A DNA stretch of 42,850 nucleotides, taken from assembly GCF_018131075.1 (NCBI RefSeq), contig NZ_JAFCLS010000059.1:1-42850 (forward strand). Direction: 5' to 3'. This DNA is from Bradyrhizobium sp. JYMT SZCCT0428 (GTDB taxonomy: Bacteria > Pseudomonadota > Alphaproteobacteria > Rhizobiales > Xanthobacteraceae). The position numbers and the translations under genes are program-made. Every line of letters begins with the position of its first letter. Position 1 is the first letter of the stretch. The notes below the pieces were generated by a model. The model was not told the origin of the DNA, searched no databases, and was given only the letters and a program-made list of their open reading frames with translations. Below, in pieces: positions 31,401-39,094 of the stretch.

Positions 31401-34227
31401 TGCGCATCACGCGGTGAATCCGAATCTTGCCAGCTATCTATGGGAGGCGGGGCGCGACGTATGGATCGCCGATCTGCGAACCAGCTCCGGTCAGCCGACT
31501 ACCGCGACTAAGGCCTGGAGCTTCGACCAAATCGGCAAAGAGGACGTACCGGAGGTGTTACGCACCGTTTCCCGTGAGACGAATGACAGCAAAGTTGACG
31601 TGATTGCACATTGCATGGGCACCGTCGTTTTCAGCATCGCGGTGCTCGATGGCAAGGTGGACGATCTTGTGGATCGCGCGGCCTTCACGCAGGTCGGGCC
31701 GCTCGTTGCGTTCACGCCCGCGAATGTGTTTCGCGCCTACGCGATGCGGTACCTCATTGATTTTCTGCCGGACAGCTACAGCTTCAACCCCACGAAACCG
31801 ACGCTCGCCGATGATCTCTGGGACCGGCTGCTGTCAACGCTGCCCTATCCCGTCGAGGAGTTCGATATCGAGAGCCCGCTCTGGCCATGCAAACGAACGC
31901 CTTGGACACGCACACGGCATCGCATGGATGCGCTTTACGGCCGGGACTTCAACGCAGCTAACATGGAACCGGAGATGCTGCGCTTTATCGATGAGCACTT
32001 CGGCGCTCTAAGCTTGAAGACTGTATCGTCGGCTCTACATTTCGCGCGCTACTCCATGATGACAGATTTTCACGGTAAAAACCAATTTGTCTCACGCCGG
32101 TTGTTTGAAAGCCGTTGGAACTTCCCGACATTCAGCGTTCACAGCGGCGACAACGGGCTTTCGCACGTTTCAACCGTTGACCGCATGGGGCAGATTCTCG
32201 ACGACGCCGGGCGCAATTACCTTCCGCCGTTTATTAATACTGGCGCCGGTCACCAAGATGCGCTGGTTGGAACGACGAGACATAAGACGTTTCAGAAGAT
32301 CGAAGCGTTCTTGGACGCTAACATTACGCCGAACTCAGGTGTGCCCAACGCAAAGAAGGTCGCTTTTCCGCCATGGATCGGACCAATCATTACCGAAGAG
32401 CGGCCTGAAAGGCCGACACTGGTGGTCCGCGTGGGCGCAGCGCCGTCACTCCGGGAGGCGGAAGCCGTGCTGATGCTCCGCATCGACCTCGTCGGCAACC
32501 AAATTTTGAGGCCCGACGACCACACGAAGGATTGGGATCTACCTTACATCGTCAACCATATGGCCGTCTTGACGTCAGCGCAGCTCAAGGATGGGTGGAT
32601 TGCGTTCGAAGCTCCGCTGCCGCCCTTGATGCCCGGCTACGATCCCACCCATCCTGGCAACGCGTTGTTGGTGCTGCTGGTCTATGACGAGGCTCCGTCA
32701 CTACCCCCGCAATTGTTTGCGCCGCTCTATTATTTTGCGATCGCCGACACCAGCCAGCAAAAGGTCTTTTGGCTGCGTCCAAGCGGTCCCGCTGACGACC
32801 CGCCCATCGAGGCGCTCAAATTTGAGTTCCGTCGATTTGAAGCAATGGCCGATGCCGCGCGGCGTGCCCTGGCCCCTTATAATGAATGGTCACGAGGCGG
32901 CGCACAGGGTGCGCCTCCGCCCCTTGTTTACCGTGGGCTGGAGCGGCGTGCGCAGGTTACCCGCAACTCGGCGGCGCTGCCCGAGATCACGGACACGACC
33001 GCGATGTCAATGTTGTTCGGCTATGGGCCAGAGGGCGAGGCCGTCCTCGAGAGCATGAGCGAGCAGGATACTGATCTTCTGGACGGCGTAATTCCATACG
33101 ATCCGCCGTCACAGCCACCCGAAATACCAAATCCGGGCGGCACGAGCTTCGCTCTCGCGTCATGCCAATACCCCGCCGGATTCATAGATGATCGAGTCGC
33201 GTATCGCTCCTACAACGACCTCGTCAACCGTCTGGATGCAGGTGCCGGAAACAAGCCGCGGTTTGCGCTGTTCGTGGGCGATCAGGTATATGTCGACCCC
33301 ACCGCCGGGCTTTACGATCCTGCTGGGAAGGATGATCAATATCGTTTGCCCTACGAGGCGTGGCTGCGCCAGCAGTACGTTCGCGGTGCTTTGCGCCGCA
33401 TTCCATCATTCATGCTGCTCGACGATCACGAAATTGACGACAACTGGGAGCCGATCGCCGATCCCGATGATCCCTCGAATGCAAAGAAGAAAACGGATGG
33501 ATTCGCCGCGTACAAGAAATATCAACGCGGCATCGATCACGGGTTCGGGACATTAGACATTCTAGAGACATTCGACTTTGACGGCTTCCATTTCTTCCTG
33601 CTCGACACGCGCAGCAAACGGAAGCATCGCAAGGCGGATGGCAGCCTTGCGGGTGCAGAACTGTTCGATCCGATGACAATGGGCAAGTTGAAGCAGTGGC
33701 TGCTAGACAGCCCGGCTCCGAAATTCGTTGTATCGCCGGCCATGCCGCTGCCGCGTCATCGCCGCGCGACACAACGCGATTCAAGTCTGGACCCGTCGAA
33801 CCTGAGCGCCCTGCATTCCGATGGATGGGATGGATATCCGGATGCGCTTCGCGACGTGTTGGCCTACATCGCTGAAAAACAGATACAAGGTGTGGTGTTT
33901 TTGTCGGGCGATGAGCACCGAAGTTGCGTGGCGACGGCGGATATCTGCGACACGTCCGGAACTCTAATCACGCGAGTGCATTCTATTCATACCGCCGCAG
34001 TCTACGCGCCTTACCCCTTCGCTAACAGCTTCGATGAGGATATCGTTCCCAACGAGACAATTGATATTGTGGATTCAGGTGGGACTTATCACTACCGCTG
34101 CGTTGTGAAAGTGGTGCGGCCGCCGGCCGGCGACGGCATGACGTTCTTGTCCGTCCGTCACGATGGGGCGGTTTGGCAACTCGATTGCGAGTTCGCCAAT
34201 GGACCGATGCCGACGCTCACCCTTTAG
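28468..34227 (+). CDS. GMC oxidoreductase-hydrolase-PhoD phosphatase fusion
   Basis: 1919 aa; ATG 28468 preferred (AGAGGCAG ahead) over TTG 28267. Part 1, about 35-600: GMC flavoenzyme of the cholesterol-oxidase type, with GSGYGG (42-47), a CxxCxxCxxxC cluster (218-228) in the usual GAKNSLD context, and HPLGGCTM (His518). Part 2, about 930-1290: alpha/beta hydrolase, VVMLHGYSAGG, then AHCMGT where Cys1049 replaces the usual Ser, with Asp1228 and His1262 as likely triad partners. Part 3, about 1550-1919: PhoD-like phosphatase, LASCQYP, FVGDQVYVD (Asp1605), LLDDHEIDDNW (1652-1655), SGDEHRS (1815-1817). No signal peptide. Oxidation of a sterol- or lipid-like alcohol, acyl transfer or hydrolysis, and phosphodiester cleavage may act on one substrate (inference). 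Confidence 0.85.
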   Translation: MPGGGGLDTDSGTAWISQGFERLIHRVRHAPTEVHFDVIVIGSGYGGAIAAATFAGRRQGGAAITVGVLERGKEYLPGSFPTGLGELPGHIRQEHNKEGLFDIRLAGEVTTVIANGVGGGSLINAGVMEVPAPGVFTNGWPSALKNLSTWTSYFDRARDLVGASINGIPNTIADHVDGLPKKYQSIRAIAPTGKFHPAAITVAMKNSTSWGNVNLNKCVRCGDCATGCNFGAKNSLDVNLLTHAQQAGAEIFSGATVLSIEKEGSTAWVVNSVHTNANLRKRDGEVLKIRARKVVLAAGTLGSSEILLRSRDLGLQLSDMLGKRCSTNGDMLVVDYATDAAVNTVADETIKPSTREIGPTITGVIDLRATAGVVIEEMSVPAGLRLAFTETFATVNMLHGLAEADCSKHIQEFPTSDLCAVPASRVEHSALYAVMGDDGAAGSIEINGDLTTADRDGIARLRWDKLQNLPVFEEQLMTLAGLTKNTGGRVIPNPVWKLLPTEMTWLLKDQRGPLTTVHPLGGCTMADTGANGVVDHIGRVFSGSTSSVVHDGLVVLDGSIIPTALGTNPALTISAVTLRAAEALAIQWGYVVGPPPTVGVPLTRPVFRSTDVAAPPPATEVEIIERLVGPVNFQPSGEQAQTRIVELTLRFSPTALAQLTPSNGGKPTVQVATNMSEFTVRSRIRIFPRTEWDLLENGWTPPRLLEQKLDAIACYSAPLTGSLRIFERQKSCSIARIWKAGKAWVLNRGLRDTYQAIVDGDGGPGLWSRIKSGLAIASRSGEIRAFRYDLTIGAPDPGAKIVLDGNKIAGTKTFTYERRCNPWRQLMDVTLETFPGMSGSVTERSLKLDVRYLARIGVPLFRITRQRDGVSAIGELVTFLGYVTRLLLSLHIWSFRAPDKDTDPGNDVLNLLPPLALRLSDGRSIAAEIHHIPIPARLPEGGGVAVPGEVRLTRYPNPATTKRPVVMLHGYSAGGTTFAHHAVNPNLASYLWEAGRDVWIADLRTSSGQPTTATKAWSFDQIGKEDVPEVLRTVSRETNDSKVDVIAHCMGTVVFSIAVLDGKVDDLVDRAAFTQVGPLVAFTPANVFRAYAMRYLIDFLPDSYSFNPTKPTLADDLWDRLLSTLPYPVEEFDIESPLWPCKRTPWTRTRHRMDALYGRDFNAANMEPEMLRFIDEHFGALSLKTVSSALHFARYSMMTDFHGKNQFVSRRLFESRWNFPTFSVHSGDNGLSHVSTVDRMGQILDDAGRNYLPPFINTGAGHQDALVGTTRHKTFQKIEAFLDANITPNSGVPNAKKVAFPPWIGPIITEERPERPTLVVRVGAAPSLREAEAVLMLRIDLVGNQILRPDDHTKDWDLPYIVNHMAVLTSAQLKDGWIAFEAPLPPLMPGYDPTHPGNALLVLLVYDEAPSLPPQLFAPLYYFAIADTSQQKVFWLRPSGPADDPPIEALKFEFRRFEAMADAARRALAPYNEWSRGGAQGAPPPLVYRGLERRAQVTRNSAALPEITDTTAMSMLFGYGPEGEAVLESMSEQDTDLLDGVIPYDPPSQPPEIPNPGGTSFALASCQYPAGFIDDRVAYRSYNDLVNRLDAGAGNKPRFALFVGDQVYVDPTAGLYDPAGKDDQYRLPYEAWLRQQYVRGALRRIPSFMLLDDHEIDDNWEPIADPDDPSNAKKKTDGFAAYKKYQRGIDHGFGTLDILETFDFDGFHFFLLDTRSKRKHRKADGSLAGAELFDPMTMGKLKQWLLDSPAPKFVVSPAMPLPRHRRATQRDSSLDPSNLSALHSDGWDGYPDALRDVLAYIAEKQIQGVVFLSGDEHRSCVATADICDTSGTLITRVHSIHTAAVYAPYPFANSFDEDIVPNETIDIVDSGGTYHYRCVVKVVRPPAGDGMTFLSVRHDGAVWQLDCEFANGPMPTLTL

Positions 34228-34790
34228 TCTTTTTTGGACGGTTTATCAGTAGGCCATCGCTTTGCCGGCCGACGTGGATGCCGTCAAGCGGTGCTGCACG
34301 CCGGACCAGGAAAAACCTGCCGGTCACGCAAGCCGAGGGCGCACTCTTAAATTGGCCTTGGTGCTTCCCAGGCCAAGGTGGTCTCACAAGCTTACGGGCG
34401 TGCGCTTGAGCTACGAGACGCGGCACAGGCGCTTGGGTCCAAGTCGGACCAACCCTTAACCAGAGGCGGCTGCTCGCTAGTGGCGGCTTACCCACGCGAG
34501 GCCAACGGCGGGACGCATCGGATAAAGCGATCGGGAACGGGCGCACCGACGTGCTTTTCACTACAAGCTTAGGCCGAAGGACGAGATCAGGAGCGGTGCG
34601 CACCGAGGCTGGTCTGTCCGCCGCATGCGAGTTCTCACACAAAGAGCGGGACAAGGCTTTCAAGACTATCAGTGCATGCTGTCGGCAAAATCCCAGACCC
34701 ACGGGAGCCCCGCCACAAGTGGCCCCCAAAGTGGCCCCGCACGACATCTCGCCAATAGGGAATTTCGAATCTCGCGACAGGTCGTTGATT
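34228..34790. other. Gene-poor right end of the island
   Basis: No gene supported. A hairpin at 34352-34376 (TTGGCCTTGG with CCAGGCCAA, one bulge) may terminate the fusion-gene transcript. The GTGGCCCC doublet at 34720-34745 repeats the one at 15076-15101. Long leftward frames here run through the tRNA and are rejected. The tail of an integrase would be expected at such a position, but no integrase motif (R..HxxR..Y) is present. Confidence 0.45.
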
Positions 34791-34794
34791 TTGC

Positions 34795-34869
34795 TGGCTC
34801 CCCGGGCTGGATTCGAACCAGCGACCATTCGATTAACAGTCGAATGCTCTACCGCTGAGCTACCGAGGA
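34795..34869 (-). tRNA. tRNA-Asn (GTT)
   Basis: Read leftward from 34869: acceptor TCCTCGG paired with CCGGGGA, D arm GCTC-AGCGGTA-GAGC, anticodon arm TTCGA-CTGTTAA-TCGAA (anticodon GTT), T arm GCTGG-TTCGAAT-CCAGC, discriminator G and encoded CCA ending at 34795. All stems are complete, with a T-G wobble in the acceptor. Its 3' end is the insertion point of the island to the left. Confidence 0.95.
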
Positions 34870-35139
34870 ATAGGCGAAACAAATGTTCGCGAGCCGGGAG
34901 CGTATAACAAAGCCTTTCGGGCTTGCAAAGGACCAAATGTCCATCCCCGGCGCCATGGTGTATGGGGCCTGAAATCCCCGGCGGCTCAAGGATTTGCCGC
35001 CATTTCCGGTCCGGCGCGGGGCATAACCGGCAACGCACCGGTGCAAACCCGGCATCCGCGCGGAGCATGGCGCAAGCCGCCAATTCGACTCAATCCGATC
35101 CGAGCTTTGAAACTGCCGGGTTTCACGGGAGCCGAATCG

Positions 35140-35319
35140 ATGTCAGCCATTACCACCGACCTGACGAGAGCCGTGCCGTCGATCGTGCCGAGCGATATTC
35201 CTGATCTCAGCGATGACGAATGCCTGTTCCGGCTGGCGCAAGCGCTTGTGGAACATGATTCCGAGCATCTGGACGAGGTCGCGCAGCTGATCGGCCGGCT
35301 TGCGGTCACGATCGAGTAG
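35140..35319 (+). CDS. Conserved small hypothetical protein, 59 aa
   Basis: MSAITTDLTRAVPSIVPSDIPDLSDDECLFRLAQALVEHD, an acidic, helical protein without Cys or membrane segments. ATG 35140 with GGGAG about ten bases ahead; longer frames from 35041 read through apparently non-coding sequence. I recall homologues next to tRNA-Asn and the methyltransferase gene in Bradyrhizobium. Function unknown. Confidence 0.6.
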   Translation: MSAITTDLTRAVPSIVPSDIPDLSDDECLFRLAQALVEHDSEHLDEVAQLIGRLAVTIE

Positions 35320-35456
35320 GGCGCCTTTCCCTTCTGAATCCTGCGCGGTTTGGCGCGCACGCCCGGCGTGTTGCGTTTTGCCGGAGCTTGTATCAAAGAT
35401 GACCCCGGTTTCAGCTCTCCCGGCGGCAACGCCGCTTGCTTTCAGGGTCTTCGCCA

Positions 35457-36041
35457 ATGTCCGGTTTTTCGACCGCGCGCCAGAAAATGGTCGATGGTCA
35501 GGTGCGTCCCAGCGACGTCACCGATATCCGCATCATCGACGCCATGCTGGCGGTGCCGCGCGAGACCTTTGTCCCCGAAAACAAGCGCGCGCTGGCCTAT
35601 CTGGACCTCGATCTCGAGGTCGGCGAGGGCGGTTCGGAGAAGCAGTTCCTGATCCAGCCGGCGGTGCTGGCGAAGATGCTGCAGGCCGCCGAAATCAAGG
35701 AAACCGACAATGTCCTGGTGGTGGGCTGCGCCAGCGGATACGCCGCTGCCGTGATCGGCCAGTTTGCCGGGCAGGTCCACAGCGCGACGGGCGCCGACGG
35801 GGATCCCGCCAGGGCGCCTTTCGACGTCATCGTCCTGAACGGCGCGACCGAGGTCGTGCCGCAAAAGCTCTATGGGCAACTCCGGGACGGCGGCCGGCTG
35901 GTCGGCGTTTTCGCGATGTCGCAGCCGCAGCGGGCTACCATCGTGACGCGTTCCCATGGCGATTTCGGGAACCGGGCGCTGTTCGACGCCGCCGTGCCGG
36001 TGCTGACGGGCATGGAACGGCTTCCAGCGTTCGTTTTTTAG
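35457..36041 (+). CDS. pcm: Protein-L-isoaspartate O-methyltransferase-like, internal deletion
   Basis: 194 aa: MSGFSTARQKMVDGQVRPSDVTD, VPRETFVPENKRALAYLDLDL, GSEKQFLIQPAVLAKMLQAA, then the SAM-binding motif I, NVLVVGCASGYAAAVIGQFAGQV. It continues at once with ADGDPARAPFDVIVLNGATE. Rhizobial relatives, as I remember, are about 220 aa and have some 25 more residues here, including the acidic strand-2 end (a TECD-like site) that binds the SAM ribose, and the following helix. The frame is kept, so a full-length but probably inactive or altered protein is made. The C-terminal LRDGGRLVGVFAM part is normal. Alternatively this is a truly shorter family member. Confidence 0.75.
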   Translation: MSGFSTARQKMVDGQVRPSDVTDIRIIDAMLAVPRETFVPENKRALAYLDLDLEVGEGGSEKQFLIQPAVLAKMLQAAEIKETDNVLVVGCASGYAAAVIGQFAGQVHSATGADGDPARAPFDVIVLNGATEVVPQKLYGQLRDGGRLVGVFAMSQPQRATIVTRSHGDFGNRALFDAAVPVLTGMERLPAFVF

Positions 36042-36063
36042 AAGCGCGTTCGAGCGAAAGCCT

Positions 36064-36083
36064 GCCCCGGACTTGAGCCGGGG
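36064..36083. repeat. REP-like palindrome after pcm
   Basis: GCCCCGG, ACTTGAG, CCGGGG: a six-base perfect stem (36065-36070 with 36078-36083), 23 bases after the pcm stop codon. Such CCGGACTTGATCCGG-type palindromes are common REP-like elements of Bradyrhizobium and may also serve as terminators. Confidence 0.6.
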
Positions 36084-36090
36084 TGGAACC

Positions 36091-36112
36091 CGGTTCGCGC
36101 CAGGAAAACACG
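36091..36112 (+). repeat. 22-nt inverted repeat, left copy
   Basis: CGGTTCGCGCCAGGAAAACACG. The reverse complement occurs at 39017-39038 with one mismatch, just before valS. The two copies enclose tolC and popZ. Confidence 0.65.
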
Positions 36113-36310
36113 TCTAAACGAAAAAAGACGCCCGTTCAGGCTGTTAAAATCCCGTTCTGAATCAGAAGTGTGGCCCGTTTGCCCCACGTGAAGAGTTTCG
36201 ACTGCTTTCGCTTGCTGGGTGGTTCCGTCGGAGCCCTGTGCGGAATAAGGTGAGCCGGGACTCACTTCGACTGAAGCGGCGTCCGGTTATTGTATTGGCC
36301 GGCGAACTAA

Positions 36311-37735
36311 ATGATTGGATCACCATTGATGCGTGGGGTGAAGGTTTTTGCCGGAGCTGCGGCTTCGGTCCTTCTGTTGACTTTGATGGGCCCGACGCCC
36401 GCCCTTGCCGATACGATCGAGGCCGCGCTTGTGCGCGCCTATCAGAACAACCCACAGTTAAACGCGCAGCGCGCCCAGGTGCGCTTCACCGACGAAGCCG
36501 TGCCACAGGCGCTGTCGGGCTATCGCCCGAGGGTCGCCGTCACCGCCAGCGCCGGTTATCAATATACCGACACCCACCTGACATCGGGCGGTGACCCGAA
36601 CAACATCGTGCGGACCGGAGTTCACGGCACCAATGCGCCGCGCAGCGTCGGCGCCACCGTCACGCAGAACGTGTTCAATGGTCAGCAGACCGCCAACCGG
36701 ACCCGCGCCGCCGAAAGCCAGGTTTCCGGTGCGCGAGAAGCCTTGCGGGCGCTGGAGCAGACTGTGTTGCTGTCGGCTGCCACGATCTACATGGACTATC
36801 TGCGCGACTCCGCGATCGTCGAGGTTCAGAAGAGCAACGTTCGCGTGCTCGAACAGACGCTGAAGCAGACCAAGGACCGCTTCAATGTCGGCGAAGTGAC
36901 CCGCACCGACGTTGCGCAATCGGAAGCACAGCTGGCCGCCGGCAGGACCCAGCAACTCACCGCCGAGTCCAACCTGAACACGACGCGTTCGAACTTCCGC
37001 CGCATCATCGGCAATGAGCCGGTGGCGCTGGCCCCGGGTTCGCCGGTCGATCGCTATTTGCCGGCCTCGCTGCCCGGCGCCGTCGAACTCGGGCTGACGC
37101 AAAATCCGAACGTCACCGCGGCGATGTTCGGCATCGACGTCAGTTATCTCCAGGTCAAGGTCAATGAGGGCGCGTTGTTGCCGACCGTGAACCTGGTGGC
37201 ATCGGTGCAGCAGTCCTACGAACAACAGATGACGGTCTTCAGTACGTTTGGGGCGTCGGCTGTCGCGCAGCTCAACGTCCCGATCTACAATGGCGGCGCT
37301 GAATATTCGTTGATCCGCCAATCCAAGGAAACCCTGGCGCAGCAGCGCCTCACTCTCGAACAGCAGCGGGATCAGGCCCGCGCCAACGTCGTCACCGCCT
37401 GGGGACAGCTGGTGGCCGGCAAGGCGCAGGTGCAGTCGGCGCAGGCGCAGGTCACGGCGTCCGAGATCGCGCTCAACGGCGTGCGCGAGGAAGCCAAGGC
37501 CGGACAGCGCACCACGCTCGACGTCTTGAACGCGCAGCAGGCGCTGGTCAACGCACGCGTCGCGCTGGTCACCGCCCAGCACGACCGCGTCGTCGCGTCC
37601 TACTCGGTGCTCAACACGATCGGGCGCTTGTCACCGATCGTGCTCAAGCTGCCGACCACGACCTATGATCCGAGCGTGCATTATCATCAGGTGCGCGACA
37701 GCTGGGCCGGCGTTCGCACCCCCGACGGCCGCTGA
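36311..37735 (+). CDS. tolC: TolC-family outer-membrane channel
   Basis: A 474-aa outer-membrane efflux protein. The signal peptide MRGVKVFAGAAASVLLLTLM...ALA is followed by DTIEAALVRAYQNNPQLNAQRAQV, the classical first helix of TolC. Two structural repeats each contain a long helix pair and beta strands (TVTQNVFNGQQTANRTRAAES and AVAQLNVPIYNGGAEYSLIRQSKE are the equivalent beta-to-helix turns). It forms the trimeric channel for tripartite efflux and type I secretion; the RTX proteins of this window would need such a channel, but linkage is only suggestive. ATG 36329 (MRGVKV) is an alternative start giving a more standard signal peptide. Confidence 0.9.
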   Translation: MIGSPLMRGVKVFAGAAASVLLLTLMGPTPALADTIEAALVRAYQNNPQLNAQRAQVRFTDEAVPQALSGYRPRVAVTASAGYQYTDTHLTSGGDPNNIVRTGVHGTNAPRSVGATVTQNVFNGQQTANRTRAAESQVSGAREALRALEQTVLLSAATIYMDYLRDSAIVEVQKSNVRVLEQTLKQTKDRFNVGEVTRTDVAQSEAQLAAGRTQQLTAESNLNTTRSNFRRIIGNEPVALAPGSPVDRYLPASLPGAVELGLTQNPNVTAAMFGIDVSYLQVKVNEGALLPTVNLVASVQQSYEQQMTVFSTFGASAVAQLNVPIYNGGAEYSLIRQSKETLAQQRLTLEQQRDQARANVVTAWGQLVAGKAQVQSAQAQVTASEIALNGVREEAKAGQRTTLDVLNAQQALVNARVALVTAQHDRVVASYSVLNTIGRLSPIVLKLPTTTYDPSVHYHQVRDSWAGVRTPDGR

Positions 37736-37760
37736 TATCCCGCCACCCGCATGCGTGCGG

Positions 37761-37821
37761 GGATGACAAGAGTCACTTCGGGATGACAAGCGTCACTTTT
37801 GGAGATGACAACGTCATCCGG
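37761..37821 (+). repeat. Three short tandem repeats (~20 nt)
   Basis: Units at 37761-37780, 37781-37800 and 37801-37821 all start GGATGACAA or GAGATGACAA; the first two differ at three positions. The last contains GATGAC-AAC-GTCATC, a six-base hairpin. Located 25 bases after tolC. Confidence 0.6.
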
Positions 37822-38104
37822 CCGGAATGATTCACCACCCGACGGGGAGTACGCCGGGTGTGTTGTTGCAATCACTTGTTGCCGTGACATAACTTTCTTG
37901 GAGGCAGCAGGGCGATTCGCACAGCTTTTACGTCTACGGGCCGCGAGCCGGGTTGCTTTTGGGGAGCGGAACCCCGCGCGACGCATCGTGTGGGGTTGAT
38001 CTGGGGACAAGTCTGGCTTGCGCGATGAAAATCCCGGCCTGCATATCCGGAACCGGCAAATCCCGAGTGGCTTGGTGTAAAATGGTTTCGATGTGGAGTC
38101 GGCG

Positions 38105-38857
38105 ATGACGCAACCTGCAAAGGTCCAAGAGCCCTCGATGGAGGAGATTCTGGCGTCGATCCGTCGCATCATCGCTGACGACGAAGCCAAACCTGGTGAT
38201 GCAAAGCCGGCTGCAGCCGAGAGGCCCGCCAGCCCGCCGCCATCAGGGAAGCCCGAGCCTCCGGCCGCCAGGCCGACGGCGATGAAGGATATTCCGCCGT
38301 CGGCGATCGCGCCCAAACCGGCCGTCGCGCCCAAACCCGCGCCACCGCCGCCTGCGCCGGAGCCCGCCGCCACCAACAACCAGGACGATATCGACGCGAT
38401 GCTGGCAAGCCTCGACGCGGCGACGCCGGAGGCCGACATCCGGCCGGCGCAGCCCGAGGCAGACGTGTTCGAACTCACCGATGAGATGGCGGTGCCGGAT
38501 CCGCAGCCCGCGGCATCCTCATTCCACAAGATTGATCCTCAGGACGACATCGAGTTCACCGAGACCGCCGCCGCCAAGGCGCTGCACCGGCAGCCGGCCT
38601 ATGAGCCGCCGCCGTTCGAGAGCGCCGCCGCAGTTGCACCGGGACCGCAGATATTGTCGCGCTCGACGGTGTCCGCGGTCGAATCGGCGTTCAATTCGCT
38701 GGCCAACACCGTGCTCAGCAACAACGCCCGGACGCTGGAAGATCTGGTCAAGGAAATGCTGCGGCCGATGCTGAAATCCTGGCTCGACGACAATCTGCCG
38801 GGATTGGTCGAGCGGATCGTCAAGGCCGAAATCGAGCGGGTTTCGCGCGGGCGTTAA
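38105..38857 (+). CDS. popZ: Polar organising protein PopZ (DUF2497)
   Basis: 250 aa. N-terminal EPSMEEILASIRRIIADDE is the conserved client-binding helix of alphaproteobacterial PopZ; a long Pro/Ala/acid-rich disordered region (residues 30-175) follows; the C-terminal helices (VESAFNSLANTVLSNNARTLED and LVKEMLRPMLKSWLDDNLPGLVERIVKAEIERVSRG) drive oligomerisation. PopZ forms a polar matrix that anchors ParB/parS centromeres and signalling proteins. ATG 38105 is preferred over the GTG at 38093 for its fit to homologues (MTQPAKVQEPSMEEIL). Placed in front of valS, as I recall for Bradyrhizobium. Confidence 0.9.
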   Translation: MTQPAKVQEPSMEEILASIRRIIADDEAKPGDAKPAAAERPASPPPSGKPEPPAARPTAMKDIPPSAIAPKPAVAPKPAPPPPAPEPAATNNQDDIDAMLASLDAATPEADIRPAQPEADVFELTDEMAVPDPQPAASSFHKIDPQDDIEFTETAAAKALHRQPAYEPPPFESAAAVAPGPQILSRSTVSAVESAFNSLANTVLSNNARTLEDLVKEMLRPMLKSWLDDNLPGLVERIVKAEIERVSRGR

Positions 38858-39016
38858 CCAGCTTGCAGCCGTTTGGCCCTTATTCAGCCACCCCCATTGG
38901 GCTTTATCGTGCTTTCGGCATACAGGTCCGGTTGACTCGGTGCCTTGCTGCGGCTTTCTAGGAGCCAGTAACGTTCCTGGTCGGTTCAGAATCGGGCGCT
39001 GGTCTGTTGTTTTGAA

Positions 39017-39038
39017 CGCGTTTTCCTGGCGCGAACCG
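39017..39038 (-). repeat. 22-nt inverted repeat, right copy
   Basis: Reverse complement of 36091-36112 with one mismatch, lying about 57 bases before the valS start codon. Confidence 0.65.
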
Positions 39039-39094
39039 TCTCCAAAACTCGCCCGAAGCCGCTATCGCTTCCTCAAGACCCCAATTGCATTGTC

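Larger units (their letters stand above)
15148..34811. mobile_element. Putative genomic island in tRNA-Asn
   Basis: The 3' end of the leftward tRNA-Asn with its flank (34791-34811) recurs in direct orientation at 15148-15170, with one extra C in the C-run. Left of each copy, at 70-85 bases, lies another shared stretch (15076-15101 and 34720-34745: GTGGCCCC, six to eight bases, GTGGCCCC). This is the pattern left by integration at a tRNA 3' end. The interval of about 19.7 kb holds accessory genes (phage-like small genes, oxidoreductases, regulators, three giant genes). No integrase or excisionase gene is visible, so excision by its own enzyme is unlikely. The similar flank outside the left end suggests tandem insertions at the same site. 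Confidence 0.6.

Noticed and set aside
34680..34790. VAPKVAPHD-like integrase C-terminus beside tRNA-Asn
   Set aside because: Only a short peptide-like stretch, no tyrosine recombinase motif upstream; listed only as a DNA repeat.
34217..35083. Leftward 288-codon frame across the tRNA-Asn gene
   Set aside because: It reads through a complete tRNA and low-complexity sequence; no domain.
36458..37582. Leftward 374-codon frame opposite tolC
   Set aside because: Shadow of TolC; no start signal or domain.
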